DNA of 64,000 bases from Anaeromyxobacter soli (GTDB lineage: Bacteria > Myxococcota > Myxococcia > Myxococcales > Anaeromyxobacteraceae). The stretch spans positions 1-64,000 of the forward strand of contig NZ_JAKZLF010000030.1 of the NCBI RefSeq assembly GCF_022808855.1, given 5' to 3'. Below are positions 35,286-45,384 of the stretch, piece after piece. The notes under the pieces were generated by a model that did no database searches, was not told where the DNA came from, and saw only the letters and a program-made list of their open reading frames with translations. Position 1 is the first letter of the stretch; each line of letters begins with the position of its first letter. The translations under genes and the position numbers were made by a program.

Positions 35286-36077
35286 ATGGGGCGCCTCGAG
35301 CCCCACCTCGCCTACGCCGTCTCCGCCGCGCTCCACCTCGCGGCGCTCGGTGCGCTCTCCCGGCTGCCGCCCCTGCCCGCGCCCGGCGAGGACCTCCGAG
35401 TGGAGGTGATCGACGCCGCGCCGCCTCCCGCGCCGGAGCCGCCCGCCCCCACCCCGGAGCCGGCGCCGCCGCGCGAGCCGGAGCCGGCGCCGCCGCGCGA
35501 GCCGGAGCCCGCGCCCATCCCTCGCCGCCCCGTCCCGCGACGGAGCGCCCCGGCGACTCCCGACGCGCCGCGCCTCGCGCGCCCCGATCCGGCGCCGCCC
35601 CCGCCCAACACCGAGCCCCCGCGCGACGCGCCGAGGCGCGCCCCGGTGCGGGTCGGCGTCTCGATGTCGGCGACCACCGAGGGCGGGAGCTTCGCGGCCC
35701 CGGCCGGCAACACGCTCCACGGCGAGGCGCCGCGCACCGCCCCCGAGCCGGAGGACGTCCAGGCCTACCGCTCCGAGCGATACGTCCCCCCGGCACAGGT
35801 GACGACCCTGCCCCGCCCGGTCGCCTGCGAGATCCCGCAGGCCGAGTACCCCGAGGCCGCCCGCCGCGCCGGGGTGGAGGGGCGCGTGGTGCTGACGCTC
35901 GTCGTGGACGAGGCGGGCCGCGTCGCCGAGGCGAAGGTGGTGGAGGAGCCCGGCCACGGCCTGGGGGAGGCGGCCGTCGCGGGCGTGAAGCGCCACTGCC
36001 GCTTCGAGCCCGCCCGCCGCGGCGAGGAGCGCGTGGCGACGCGGCTGCGCTACACGGTCCGCTACGAGCTGCCCTAG
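35286..36077 (+). CDS. TonB-family energy transducer
   Basis: A 263-residue periplasm-spanning protein. One N-terminal membrane anchor (AYAVSAALHLAALGALS) is followed by a Pro/Glu-rich spacer (residues 45-120) that includes exact EPAPPREP repeats, then a C-terminal TonB domain at about 185-263 (YPEAARRAGVEGRVVLTLVV, GHGLGEAAVAGVKRH). It should carry energy from ExbB-ExbD to outer-membrane receptors. The spacer is partly encoded by a 24-base exact tandem repeat. It ends the operon and converges on the ROK gene, with three bases between the stops. No receptor gene is adjacent, so the transported substrate is unknown. Confidence 0.9.
   Translation: MGRLEPHLAYAVSAALHLAALGALSRLPPLPAPGEDLRVEVIDAAPPPAPEPPAPTPEPAPPREPEPAPPREPEPAPIPRRPVPRRSAPATPDAPRLARPDPAPPPPNTEPPRDAPRRAPVRVGVSMSATTEGGSFAAPAGNTLHGEAPRTAPEPEDVQAYRSERYVPPAQVTTLPRPVACEIPQAEYPEAARRAGVEGRVVLTLVVDEAGRVAEAKVVEEPGHGLGEAAVAGVKRHCRFEPARRGEERVATRLRYTVRYELP
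35454..35501 (+). repeat. 24-base exact tandem repeat in the TonB spacer
   Basis: Two identical 24-base units (35454-35477, 35478-35501) and the start of a third encode EPAPPREP repeats. Copy-number change would lengthen or shorten the periplasmic spacer in frame. Confidence 0.88.
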
Positions 36078-36080
36078 CAA

Positions 36081-37040
36081 TCAGGGCAGTACTGCGGCTC
36101 CGATCACCCCGGCATCATCCCCCAGCCAGGCGTGCTCGATGCTGAGCTGCTTCACCGCGGACTTCGAGACCTTCTCGTCGAACGCGCTGCGCACGAGGTC
36201 GCCGAGCGCGGGGCTGCCGAGCAGGACGCCGCCGCCGAGGATGAGCCGGGCCGGGTTGAGGAGCGTGACGAGGTTCGCGATGGCGGTGCCGAGGAGCTCG
36301 CCGACCTCCCCCCAGAGCGCCCGCGCGTAGGCGTCGCCCTCGCGGTAGGCGTCGTCGACGAGGCTCGCGTTCACCCGGCCGAGATCGCCCGCCACGCGCT
36401 CGAAGATGGCGGTGCGGGCGCCCGCGGCGATCTCCTCCCGCACCCGCGCGGCGACGTTCACGCCGGAGGTGTAGGCCTCGAGGCAGCCCCAGTCGCCGCA
36501 GCCGCAGCGCCGCACCGACGTCTCCGGCCGGAGCGGGCAGACCTTCACGTGGCCGAACTCGCCCGCGACGCCCTGCGCGCCGTCGTAGAGGCGGCCGTCC
36601 AGGATGAGCCCGGAGCCCACGCCGGAGCCGACGAACACGAGCACGACGTCGTCGAGCCCCTTGGCCGCGCCGAAGCGCTTCTCGCCCCACGCGGCGACCG
36701 AGAGGTCGTTCGCCACCCGCACCGGCAGCCCGAGCGCGTCGCAGAGCAGCGCGCCGAAGGCGACGTCGCGCCAGCCCAGGTTCGGCGCGTTCAGGACGAC
36801 GCCGGTGCGCCCGAGGCACTGGCCGGCGACGCCCACTCCCACCGCGCCCACCGCCCCTGTGGCGAGCCCCGCCGCGGCCGACGCCTCGGCGATGGCGTGC
36901 TGCACGACGGCGACGACGCGCGACGGCTCGCGCTCGCGGAGCGGCTCCTTGTGGGCGGCGACGATCTCGCCCGTGTCGGTGTCGACCACCGCAGCGCGGG
37001 CGTTCGTCCCGCCGAGGTCCACGCCGATCCCGAGCGGCAT
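36081..37040 (-). CDS. ROK-family sugar kinase (probable glucokinase)
   Basis: A 319-residue cytoplasmic kinase that phosphorylates glucose or a related hexose with ATP. Present are the ATP loop GVDLGGTNARAAV, VANDLSVAAWGE with the catalytic Asp, the second ATP motif VFVGSGVGSGLI, and the ROK zinc site GHVKVCPL followed by CGCGDWGCLEAYTSG. There is no N-terminal HTH, so it is an enzyme rather than a repressor. It lies two bases after manB in the uppP-NUDIX-manC-manB run, which suggests it feeds hexose-6-phosphate to ManB. Glucose versus N-acetylmannosamine or fructose preference is not certain. Confidence 0.88.
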   Translation of the reverse strand: MPLGIGVDLGGTNARAAVVDTDTGEIVAAHKEPLREREPSRVVAVVQHAIAEASAAAGLATGAVGAVGVGVAGQCLGRTGVVLNAPNLGWRDVAFGALLCDALGLPVRVANDLSVAAWGEKRFGAAKGLDDVVLVFVGSGVGSGLILDGRLYDGAQGVAGEFGHVKVCPLRPETSVRRCGCGDWGCLEAYTSGVNVAARVREEIAAGARTAIFERVAGDLGRVNASLVDDAYREGDAYARALWGEVGELLGTAIANLVTLLNPARLILGGGVLLGSPALGDLVRSAFDEKVSKSAVKQLSIEHAWLGDDAGVIGAAVLP

Positions 37041-37042
37041 CG

Positions 37043-38413
37043 CTACGCCCCCAGCTCGCGCATGATCTCCTGCACCTTGCCGCGCACGAGCCGCTCGATC
37101 TCGTCGAGCCGCTCCCGCGTGCGCGCCTCGAAGCGCAGGACGAGCAGGGGCTGCGTGTTCGACGCGCGCACGAGGCCCCAGCCGTCGGGGAAGACGACGC
37201 GCACGCCGTCCACGGTCACCGCCTCGTAGCGCCCGGAGAAGAACTCCTGCGCCCGCCGCACCACCTCGAACTTCTTGTCCTCGGGGCAGTCGACCCGCAG
37301 CTCCGGCGTCGACTCGGTCCGCGGCACGTCGGCGAGGAGGGCGGAGAGCGGCGCGCTCGTCCGGGAGAGCAGCTCGACGAGCCGCCCCGACGAGTAGATC
37401 CCGTCGTCGAACCCGAACCAGCGGTGGGCGAAGAAGATGTGCCCGCTCATCTCGCCGGCGAGCAGCGCGTGCTCCTCCTTCATCTTCGCCTTGATGAGGC
37501 TGTGCCCGGCCTTCCACATGATCCCGCGGCCGCCGCGCTTCGCGATGTCGTCGTAGAGCGACATCGAGCACTTCACCTCGCCGACGATGGCGGCGCCGGG
37601 CTGCTCCGCGAGCAGCGCGCGGGAGAAGAGGATCATGATCTGGTCGCCCCAGAGCACGTTCCCCTTCTCGTCCACCGCGCCCACCCGGTCCGCGTCGCCG
37701 TCGTAGGCGATGCCGAGGTCCGCCTTCGTCTCCAGCACCTTCGCCTTCAGGTGCTCGAGGTTCTTCTCCACCGTGGGGTCCGGGTGGTGGTTCGGGAAGC
37801 GGCCGTCCATCTCTACGAAGAGCGGCACCACCTCGATCCCGAGCGCCTCGAAGATCGGCACCGCGATGACGCCGCCCGTCCCGTTCCCGGCGTCCACGAC
37901 CACCTTGAGCTTGCGGCCGCCGAGGCGGAGGTTCTCCTGCACGTACTTCCGGTAGGGGGCGACGACGTCGTAGGGCGTCACCTTCCCCGCCCCGGTGGCG
38001 AACTTCCCGGACTCGGCGAGCCGGCGCAGCGCCTGGATCTCCTCGCCGTGGAAGGTCGCCGCGCCCAGGCCGACCTTGAGGCCGTTGTACTCCGGCGGGT
38101 TGTGCGAGCCGGTGATCATGCAGATCCCGTCCACGCCCGCGGTGTGGGCCGCGAAGTAGGTGAGCGGGGTCGGCACGACGCCGAGGTCGAGCACGTCCAC
38201 CCCGGTGGAGGCGAGCGCCGACACCATCGCGTCGCGGAAGCGCTCACCCGAGAGGCGCGCGTCCCTCCCCACGGCCGCCTTGCGCCCGCCCGCCTCGCGG
38301 ATGCGCGTGCCCAGCGCCTTCCCGACGAGGTGAACGGCCTCCTCCGTGAGGTCCTGATCGACGAGCCCGCGGATGTCGTACTCGCGGAAGATCGTCGGGG
38401 AGAGCGTCGCCAT
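37043..38413 (-). CDS. Phosphomannomutase/phosphoglucomutase
   Basis: A 456-residue alpha-D-phosphohexomutase that interconverts mannose (or glucose) 6- and 1-phosphates. The four family sites are intact: active Ser in MITGSHNPPEYNGLK, metal loop YDGDADRVG, sugar loop LAGEMSGHIFFAHRW, and phosphate-binding RASNTQPLLVLRFEA near the end. It starts with FREYDIRG, the AlgC/ManB branch opening. An ATG after GGAGGAC is used. The upstream manC gene uses the mannose-1-phosphate it makes; a 104-base gap separates them and may hold a separate start of transcription. The ROK kinase follows directly. Confidence 0.93.
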   Translation of the reverse strand: MATLSPTIFREYDIRGLVDQDLTEEAVHLVGKALGTRIREAGGRKAAVGRDARLSGERFRDAMVSALASTGVDVLDLGVVPTPLTYFAAHTAGVDGICMITGSHNPPEYNGLKVGLGAATFHGEEIQALRRLAESGKFATGAGKVTPYDVVAPYRKYVQENLRLGGRKLKVVVDAGNGTGGVIAVPIFEALGIEVVPLFVEMDGRFPNHHPDPTVEKNLEHLKAKVLETKADLGIAYDGDADRVGAVDEKGNVLWGDQIMILFSRALLAEQPGAAIVGEVKCSMSLYDDIAKRGGRGIMWKAGHSLIKAKMKEEHALLAGEMSGHIFFAHRWFGFDDGIYSSGRLVELLSRTSAPLSALLADVPRTESTPELRVDCPEDKKFEVVRRAQEFFSGRYEAVTVDGVRVVFPDGWGLVRASNTQPLLVLRFEARTRERLDEIERLVRGKVQEIMRELGA

Positions 38414-38517
38414 GGGGGTCCTCCGGTGCGAGTAATGTCGTGCCGCCCCCCGCGGCGCGCCACGACGGGGCGAACGGGCGCTGTCTAGCACGAAGGGGCG
38501 CGCGCGGCCCCCCCGAA

Positions 38518-39609
38518 TCAGAGCACCTCGTCGCGGCCTCGGCGGGTGAGCTCCTCCACCGCCTTGCGCACGTCCTGCGCCCGGTCGCGGCGGCAGACGA
38601 GGATGGCGTCCCCGGCGTCCACCACCACCACCTCGTCGAGGCCGATGACCGCGACGGGGCGGCCCTCCGTGGCGATGACGACGTTGTTCCTTCCGTCGAT
38701 GACGAGCGCGTCGCCCTCGGCGACGTTCCCGGTCGCGTCCGTGCTCCGCACGTCGGGGAGCGCCGCGAAGCTGCCCACGTCGCTCCAGCCGAAGTCCGCG
38801 GGCACCACCGCGATGCGATCGCTCTTCTCCATGACGCCATAGTCGATGGAGATGGACGGGCACTCGGGGAAGACGCGCTTCAGGGTGCGGGCGTACGCCG
38901 GGGTCCCCAGCGCCGCGGCGATCTGCGCGAGCTGCTCGCCCAGGACCGGCATCGCGCGCCGGATCTCCTCGAGGATGACGTCGGCGCGGAAGACGAAGAT
39001 GCCGGAGTTCCAGAGGTAGGAGCCGTCGGCGAGGTAGCGCGCCGCGGTCTTCGCGTCCGGCTTCTCGACGAAGCGCTCCACCTTGAACGCGTGGAGCCGC
39101 GGGGCACCCTTGCCGCCGCGCGCCGCGAGGCGCGGCCCGAGCTTCAGGTAGCCGTAGCCGGTCTCCGGCCGCGACGGGCGGATGCCGATGGTGGCGATGG
39201 CGCCGCGCTCGGCGAGCTGCGCGCCCGCCGCGATCGCGTCGCGGAACGCGGCGGGCTTGGCGATGTGGTGGTCGGCGGGGAGCATCGCCATGATCCCCTG
39301 CGGATCGCGGGCCGCCACGTGGAGCGCGGCGAGGCCGACGCACGGCGCGGTGTTGCGCGCGCAGGGCTCGACGATGAAGTGATCCTTCGGCAGCTGGGGG
39401 AGCATCCGCCGCGCCGCGGCGGCGTGCTGCGGCCCGCACACGACCCAGGTGCGGTCGGCCCGGGCGAGCGGCGGGAGGCGCGCCACCGTCGCGGCGAGGA
39501 GCGGCGCGTCGCCGGCGAGGCGGAGGAACTGCTTCGGCCGGTCCTTGCGGGAGAGCGGCCAGAAGCGGGTGCCGGAGCCGCCGGCCATGATGACGGGGTG
39601 GATCTTCAC
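38518..39609 (-). CDS. manC: Mannose-1-phosphate guanylyltransferase
   Basis: Makes GDP-mannose from mannose-1-phosphate and GTP. The 363-residue protein has the nucleotidyltransferase loop [43 protein letters not shown] and DYGVMEKSDRI with FGWSDVGSF. It is the short single-activity form: the C-terminal phosphomannose isomerase domain seen in AlgA/XanB is missing. The GTG start overlaps the NUDIX stop as GTGA. With manB it supplies GDP-mannose for surface polysaccharides or glycolipids. No pmi gene is seen in the window. Confidence 0.94.
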   Translation of the reverse strand: MKIHPVIMAGGSGTRFWPLSRKDRPKQFLRLAGDAPLLAATVARLPPLARADRTWVVCGPQHAAAARRMLPQLPKDHFIVEPCARNTAPCVGLAALHVAARDPQGIMAMLPADHHIAKPAAFRDAIAAGAQLAERGAIATIGIRPSRPETGYGYLKLGPRLAARGGKGAPRLHAFKVERFVEKPDAKTAARYLADGSYLWNSGIFVFRADVILEEIRRAMPVLGEQLAQIAAALGTPAYARTLKRVFPECPSISIDYGVMEKSDRIAVVPADFGWSDVGSFAALPDVRSTDATGNVAEGDALVIDGRNNVVIATEGRPVAVIGLDEVVVVDAGDAILVCRRDRAQDVRKAVEELTRRGRDEVL

Positions 39610-40196
39610 AGGGTCCTCCAGATGGAGAGGAGCTCCGCCAGGATGCGGGCGGTCGCCCCCCAGATCGTGTCGCCGCCGACGCTGAAGAAGTGGACGTCCA
39701 CGGGCAGCCCCCACGCCTCGGCGCGCTCGGTCCGGTGCGCGCCCGGCGCGAGCAGCGCCGCGAACGGCACGTGGAGGATCTCCTCCACCTCGTGGGCCGC
39801 CGCCGCGTAGGGGTAGGGATATGGCACGGTCGCCACCCAGGGCGTCAAGCAGAACGCGGAGGTGAGCACGAGCGTCTCGGAGAGCCGCCCCATCACCTCC
39901 GCCTGGGCGGGATCGAGGCCGATCTCCTCGCGCGCCTCGCGCAGCGCCGCGGCGAGGTGCTCCTCCTCCGGATCGACCCGGCCGCCGGGGAAGCTGATCT
40001 GGCCGGGGTGACGGCGGAGGTGCCGGGTGCGGCGGGTGAGGAGGACGTGCGGCGCGTCGTCCTTCGCGTGCAGCGGGACGAGCACCGCGGCGCGCAGGAA
40101 GCCGCCCGGCGGCATCGCCCCCGGGCGGATCTCGTCGAGCGGCGCGAGGCCCGGCGCGCGCGCCGCGAGCGCGGTCCGCAGCGCCGCGAGGCTCAT
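39606..40196 (-). CDS. NUDIX hydrolase (NudL-like CoA pyrophosphatase)
   Basis: A 196-residue NUDIX protein. The Nudix box GGRVDPEEEHLAAALREAREEIGL is complete in pattern (G, five, E, seven, REUxEE); the segment just before it, LLTRRTRHLRRHPGQISFPGG, fits the CoA-diphosphatase subgroup signature LLTxR..., HxGQxxFPGG (shown here in parts: LLTRR and HPGQISFPGG). It probably splits CoA or its derivatives into 3-phospho-ADP and phosphopantetheine. It is embedded by four-base overlaps between uppP upstream and manC downstream, which is an operon arrangement rather than a clear pathway link. Confidence 0.88.
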   Translation of the reverse strand: MSLAALRTALAARAPGLAPLDEIRPGAMPPGGFLRAAVLVPLHAKDDAPHVLLTRRTRHLRRHPGQISFPGGRVDPEEEHLAAALREAREEIGLDPAQAEVMGRLSETLVLTSAFCLTPWVATVPYPYPYAAAAHEVEEILHVPFAALLAPGAHRTERAEAWGLPVDVHFFSVGGDTIWGATARILAELLSIWRTL

Positions 40197-41110
40197 CGGC
40201 GGAGCGCGGCGCCGAGCGGCGCCGGCGCGGCTCCTGCGTGGGCCGCGGCGGTCGCCGGCGCGGGCGGCGCCGGGTGCTCGCCGGCCGGGAGCACGCCCTG
40301 CCAGATGAGGATCGCGAGCGCGACGCCGGCGGCGATCCGCCAGACCACGAACACGTGGGTGGTGCGGGTGCGCAGCCAGCCGAGGAGCCAGTCGATGACG
40401 AGGTAGCCCGCGACCGCGGACACCGCCGTGCCGACGAGCGTGGCGAGGGCCCAGCCCGGCTCGCCGCGCAGCACCGGCACGGTCTTCCACAGCTTGTAGG
40501 CCCCCGCGCCGAGGATGATCGGCACCGAGAGGAGGAAGCTGAAGCGCGCCGCCGCCTCGCGCGTGAAGCCGAGCAGCATGCCGGTGGTGATGGTCGTGCC
40601 GGAGCGCGAGCTGCCCGGGACGAGCGCCAGCGCCTGGCCGACGCCGATGAGCACCGCGTCCACGGCGCGCACGTCCTCGACGTGGCGCAGGTGGCGCGCG
40701 TACCGCTCCGCGGCGAGGAGCACGAGCCCGAGCGCGACGAGCGAGCCGGCGATGACCCAGTTCCCGAGCGCCTCGATGCGCTTCTCGAACAGCTTGCCCA
40801 GCACGGCCGCGGGGATCGTGCCGAGCACGATGAACCAGGCGAGGCGCGACTGTGGCGTCTCGAGCGGCCGGCGCCGGGCGAGCGAGCGCAGGCCCGCCAC
40901 CGCGAGCGCGTAGATCTCGGTGCGGAAGTACACGAGCACCGCGAGGGTGGTGCCCGTCTGGATGATGGTGGCGAACGCGCGGAAGCGCGGATCGGCGAGG
41001 TCGTGACCGAGCAGCTCGCCGAACACGAGCAGGTGGGCGGTGGACGAGACCGGGAGGAACTCGGTCGCGGCCTGGAGGATCCCGAGGAAGACGGCGGCGA
41101 GGAGGCTCAT
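40193..41110 (-). CDS. uppP: Undecaprenyl-diphosphatase
   Basis: Dephosphorylates undecaprenyl pyrophosphate to recycle the lipid carrier for peptidoglycan and polysaccharides; over-production gives bacitracin resistance. The 305-residue polytopic protein has both signature motifs, LQAATEFLPVSSTAHL and LVPGSSRSGTTITTG, with the catalytic Glu, Ser and Arg. The last 35 residues are an Ala/Pro-rich tail beyond the usual length. The ATG has a TTGATG-17-TAGGGT promoter ending 11 bases before it, so this gene heads the uppP-NUDIX-manC run. ATGA overlaps the NUDIX start. Confidence 0.94.
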   Translation of the reverse strand: MSLLAAVFLGILQAATEFLPVSSTAHLLVFGELLGHDLADPRFRAFATIIQTGTTLAVLVYFRTEIYALAVAGLRSLARRRPLETPQSRLAWFIVLGTIPAAVLGKLFEKRIEALGNWVIAGSLVALGLVLLAAERYARHLRHVEDVRAVDAVLIGVGQALALVPGSSRSGTTITTGMLLGFTREAAARFSFLLSVPIILGAGAYKLWKTVPVLRGEPGWALATLVGTAVSAVAGYLVIDWLLGWLRTRTTHVFVVWRIAAGVALAILIWQGVLPAGEHPAPPAPATAAAHAGAAPAPLGAALRR

Positions 41111-41121
41111 GCGCGGACCGA

Positions 41122-41150
41122 ACCCTAGTCCACAGTCCCCGGATCATCAA
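41122..41150 (-). promoter_or_regulatory. Promoter of uppP
   Basis: Minus-strand TTGATG (41150-41145), 17-base spacer, TAGGGT (41127-41122); 11 bases to the ATG. No Shine-Dalgarno sequence fits between. Confidence 0.65.
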
Positions 41151-41215
41151 CGCGCGGACTTCCCGCCCGCGGGGCCCTTCCACCGGAGCCGCCCCGCTCG
41201 CGGCGTCGACCTGGC

Positions 41216-41246
41216 GGGGCTCGCGACCGTGGCGGCCGCGAGCCCC
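41216..41246 (-). terminator. Strong hairpin after ahcY, no U-run
   Basis: GGGGCTCGCG (41216-41225) pairs perfectly with CGCGAGCCCC (41237-41246) around an 11-base loop, starting 11 bases past the ahcY stop. No T-rich tract follows on the minus strand, so it may protect the 3-prime end or act with Rho rather than terminate on its own. Confidence 0.5.
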
Positions 41247-41256
41247 CGCGCTGGAG

Positions 41257-42738
<1,482 letters not shown>

Positions 42739-42788
42739 GGTGCTCTCCTTGCTCGTGGCTTCGTGTAGTGGGTCGTGAAGATCTTCGG

Positions 42789-43757
42789 TCAGCGGCGGCG
42801 CGCGGCGCGCTCGGCCGTCGCGACGACGAGGCCGGGCCCGCGGGCGCCGGGCTCGGGCGGGAGGGCGCGGACGCGCACGGCGGCGAGGCCGGCGGCGGCG
42901 AGGAGCGCCTCCAGCTCCTCCGGCGCGAAGCCGGGGCGGACCTGGCCCATCCGGCGGCGGAGCGCGGCGTCGGCGTGGCGGGCGGCGTCCACGACGACGA
43001 GCCGGCCGCCCGGGGCGAGCACGCGGGCCGCCTCGCGGAGCGCGGGCGCGGGGTCGTCGAGATAGGCGAGGACGAGCACGAGCAGCGCGGCGTCGCAGCG
43101 CCCGTCGGCGATGGGCAGGGCCTCGAGCCGCGCCTCGTGCAGCTCGACGTTGGGCAGCGCGGCGCAGCGACGGCGCGCGGCGCGGAGCATCGCGCCGGAC
43201 TGGTCGACCGCGAGCACCTGGCGCACGCGCGGCGCGAGGTCGGCCGCGAGCGCGCCGGTGCCGCAGCCGAGATCGGCGACCGTCCAGGAGGCGGGCAGGA
43301 GCGCGAGGAGCGCCTCGCGCGCGACGCCCGGGCCGTACACCTCGGCGCGGAGCTTGTCCCACGCCGCCGCCGCGCCCGCGAAGAAGCGCTCGGCGCCGTC
43401 CCGGCGGGCCCGGACCGCCTGCAGCCGTCCGGCGTCCTGCCTCACCGCCGGCCAGCCCTCGCTCTCCGCGCGGGCGAGGAGCCAGAGCCGGCGGGCGCCC
43501 GGCGCGACGTCCTCTGCGAACCCGTAGAGGCTCTGGGTCCCCTGCCGTCGGCTCACGAGCCAGCCCTGGCCGGAGAGGACCTTGAGGTGGCGGGAGACGG
43601 TGGACTGGGGCAGCGCCAGCACCTCGCAGAGCTCGAGGACCGAGAGCTCCTTGCGCTCGAGGGCGTGCAGGAGCCTGAGCCGGGTGGGATCGGCGAGCCC
43701 CTCCATCCAGCCGAGGAGGGCGTCCGCGGGGGGACGGGCGGGGGCGGCAACGGTCAT
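42789..43757 (-). CDS. ArsR-family regulator fused to a methyltransferase-like domain (SahR-like)
   Basis: A 322-residue two-domain regulator. Residues 10-85 are a winged helix of ArsR type ([40 protein letters not shown]) without an obvious metal-site cysteine pattern beyond ELCEV. Residues about 130-320 are a SAM-binding fold ([24 protein letters not shown]). This architecture, lying between metK and ahcY, matches SahR-type repressors that sense SAH and control the methionine cycle; that link is from known family biology plus context. A palindrome covers its own transcription start. It is probably co-transcribed with ahcY. Confidence 0.85.
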   Translation of the reverse strand: MTVAAPARPPADALLGWMEGLADPTRLRLLHALERKELSVLELCEVLALPQSTVSRHLKVLSGQGWLVSRRQGTQSLYGFAEDVAPGARRLWLLARAESEGWPAVRQDAGRLQAVRARRDGAERFFAGAAAAWDKLRAEVYGPGVAREALLALLPASWTVADLGCGTGALAADLAPRVRQVLAVDQSGAMLRAARRRCAALPNVELHEARLEALPIADGRCDAALLVLVLAYLDDPAPALREAARVLAPGGRLVVVDAARHADAALRRRMGQVRPGFAPEELEALLAAAGLAAVRVRALPPEPGARGPGLVVATAERAARRR

Positions 43758-43760
43758 CGT

Positions 43761-43774
43761 TCCATCCGGATGGA
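43761..43774. promoter_or_regulatory. Perfect palindromic operator over the ArsR-methyltransferase start site
   Basis: TCCATCCGGATGGA, 14 bases with no mismatch, sits between the -10 box and the ATG, covering the expected transcription start and leader. This position suits autorepression by the protein encoded just downstream. Confidence 0.6.
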
Positions 43775-43776
43775 CG

Positions 43777-43806
43777 GATATATGGCGCGGACCCCGCGGC
43801 GGTCAA
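43777..43806 (-). promoter_or_regulatory. Promoter of the ArsR-methyltransferase gene
   Basis: Minus-strand TTGACC (43806-43801), 18-base spacer, TATATC (43782-43777). The palindrome at 43761-43774 begins two bases downstream of the -10 box. Confidence 0.65.
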
Positions 43807-43832
43807 GGACGCCCCGTCGCCCCACGAAGGAA

Positions 43833-43865
43833 GAGGGCCCGCCCCGTTTCCGGGTGCGGGCCCTC
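43833..43865 (-). terminator. Possible metK terminator
   Basis: GAGGGCCCGC (43833-43842) and GCGGGCCCTC (43856-43865) form a perfect ten-base stem; on the minus strand TTCCTTC follows, a weak U-rich tail. It lies 185 bases past metK; the bases between hold no gene that I can see. Confidence 0.5.
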
Positions 43866-44050
43866 GAGGAGGCGACGGCGCGGGCGGGCGTCGGCCGAAT
43901 TCCGGCGAGCGCAGCGAGCCCGCCCGGGCGCTGCCGCGTTCGCGGCGCAGCCGCCACGCGGCGGCGCACGTACCCGGCGAGCAGGGGTGGGGCCCCGAGG
44001 ACGGCGGCCAGCCGTCGTCGGGGCGGGGGCGCAGCCCCCGCAAGATCCGT

Positions 44051-45220
44051 TCAGGCGCCGGCGACCGCGCGGACCTTGCCGCCGGCGGCGTCGCGGAGCG
44101 CGTCCTTCTTGTCGGTGCGCTCCCAGCTGAACTCCTTCTCGGTCCGGCCGAAGTGGCCGTAGGCGGCGGTCTTCTCGTAGATCGGCCGCAGGAGGTCGAG
44201 GCCCTCGATGATCTGCTTGGGCGTGAGGCCGAACACCTCGCGGACGGCCTGGGCGATGCGCTCCTCCGGGACGAGGGCGGTGCCGAACGTCTCGACCATC
44301 ACCGAGACGGGCTCGGCGACGCCGATGGCGTAGGCGACCTGCACCTCGCAGCGGCGCGCGAGCCCGGCCGCGACGACGTTCTTCGCGATGTGGCGGCCCA
44401 TGTACGCGGCGGAGCGATCCACCTTCGACGGATCCTTGCCGCTGAAGGCGCCGCCGCCGTGGCGGCCCATGCCGCCGTAGGTGTCCACGATGATCTTGCG
44501 GCCGGTGACGCCCGTGTCGCCCATGGGCCCGCCGATCACGAAGCGGCCGGTGGGGTTGATGAAGATCTTGGTCTTCTTGTCGACGAGCTTCTTCGGCAGC
44601 GCCTTCGCGATGACCTCCTCGCGGATGGCGGCGTGGAGCTTGCGGTTCGAGACGCTCTCCGCGTGCTGCGTCGAGACCACCACCGTGTCGATGCGCGCGA
44701 CCTTGCCGCTGCGGTACTCGACCGTCACCTGGCTCTTGCCGTCGGGGCGGAGGAAGTCGAGCCCGGCGCGGCGCGACTTGGCGAGCTGGCGCGTCACGGC
44801 GTGCGCGTACTGGATGGGCGCCGGCATGAGCTCCGCCGTCTCGTCGCAGGCGTAGCCGAACATCATGCCCTGGTCGCCCGCGCCGCCGACGTCGACGCCC
44901 TGGCCGATGTCGGGCGACTGCTGGTCCACCGCGACCAGCACGCCGCAGGTGTTGCCGTCGAAGCCCATCTCCCCGGAGACGTAGCCGATGCGCTTCACGA
45001 CCTCGCGCGCGAGCTTCGGGTACTCGATGCGGGCGCTCGTCGTGATCTCGCCCGCGATCATCACGTAGCCGGTCTTGAGGAGCGTCTCGCAGGCGACGCG
45101 CCCCTTCTTGTCCTGCGCGAGCACCGCGTCGAGGACCGCGTCCGAGATCTGGTCCGCCATCTTGTCGGGATGGCCCTCGGTGACGGACTCGGAGGTGAAG
45201 AGGTAGTCGGTGTGCGGCAT
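44051..45220 (-). CDS. metK: Methionine adenosyltransferase (SAM synthetase)
   Basis: Makes S-adenosylmethionine from methionine and ATP. The 389-residue protein has [13 protein letters not shown], the two PROSITE-type signatures [12 protein letters not shown] and [37 protein letters not shown], and the C-terminal [14 protein letters not shown]. Length is typical of bacterial MetK. It has its own TTGACA-18-TACCTT promoter and a GGAGA ribosome-binding site in a leader of about 27 bases. The ArsR-methyltransferase regulator and ahcY follow on the same strand, so synthesis of SAM and removal of SAH may be controlled together. Confidence 0.97.
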   Translation of the reverse strand: MPHTDYLFTSESVTEGHPDKMADQISDAVLDAVLAQDKKGRVACETLLKTGYVMIAGEITTSARIEYPKLAREVVKRIGYVSGEMGFDGNTCGVLVAVDQQSPDIGQGVDVGGAGDQGMMFGYACDETAELMPAPIQYAHAVTRQLAKSRRAGLDFLRPDGKSQVTVEYRSGKVARIDTVVVSTQHAESVSNRKLHAAIREEVIAKALPKKLVDKKTKIFINPTGRFVIGGPMGDTGVTGRKIIVDTYGGMGRHGGGAFSGKDPSKVDRSAAYMGRHIAKNVVAAGLARRCEVQVAYAIGVAEPVSVMVETFGTALVPEERIAQAVREVFGLTPKQIIEGLDLLRPIYEKTAAYGHFGRTEKEFSWERTDKKDALRDAAGGKVRAVAGA

Positions 45221-45253
45221 CGGACGGGTTCTCCGGTGGGCGTGGGGGTGGCG

Positions 45254-45283
45254 AAGGTACGCGGCGGGGGCGGACCCTGTCAA
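45254..45283 (-). promoter_or_regulatory. Promoter of metK
   Basis: Minus-strand consensus TTGACA (45283-45278), 18-base spacer, TACCTT (45259-45254). Unlike most promoters here the leader is long enough to carry a Shine-Dalgarno site. I see no exact copy of the 14-base palindrome found upstream of the ArsR-type gene. Confidence 0.7.
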
Positions 45284-45384
45284 TATGACGGACGGTCCTC
45301 CACCGCGCGCGTCTTGCGGCTCTGCGGACGCGCTTTGGGAGCGCGCGATCGTGCCGCCGGGCGGACGGGCGAGGGGTCCTTCCC

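Noticed and set aside
45220-45384. Copy of the ArsR-methyltransferase palindrome upstream of metK
   Set aside because: Only short GACGGA-type matches are found; there is no symmetrical site, so I do not claim shared control by the same operator.
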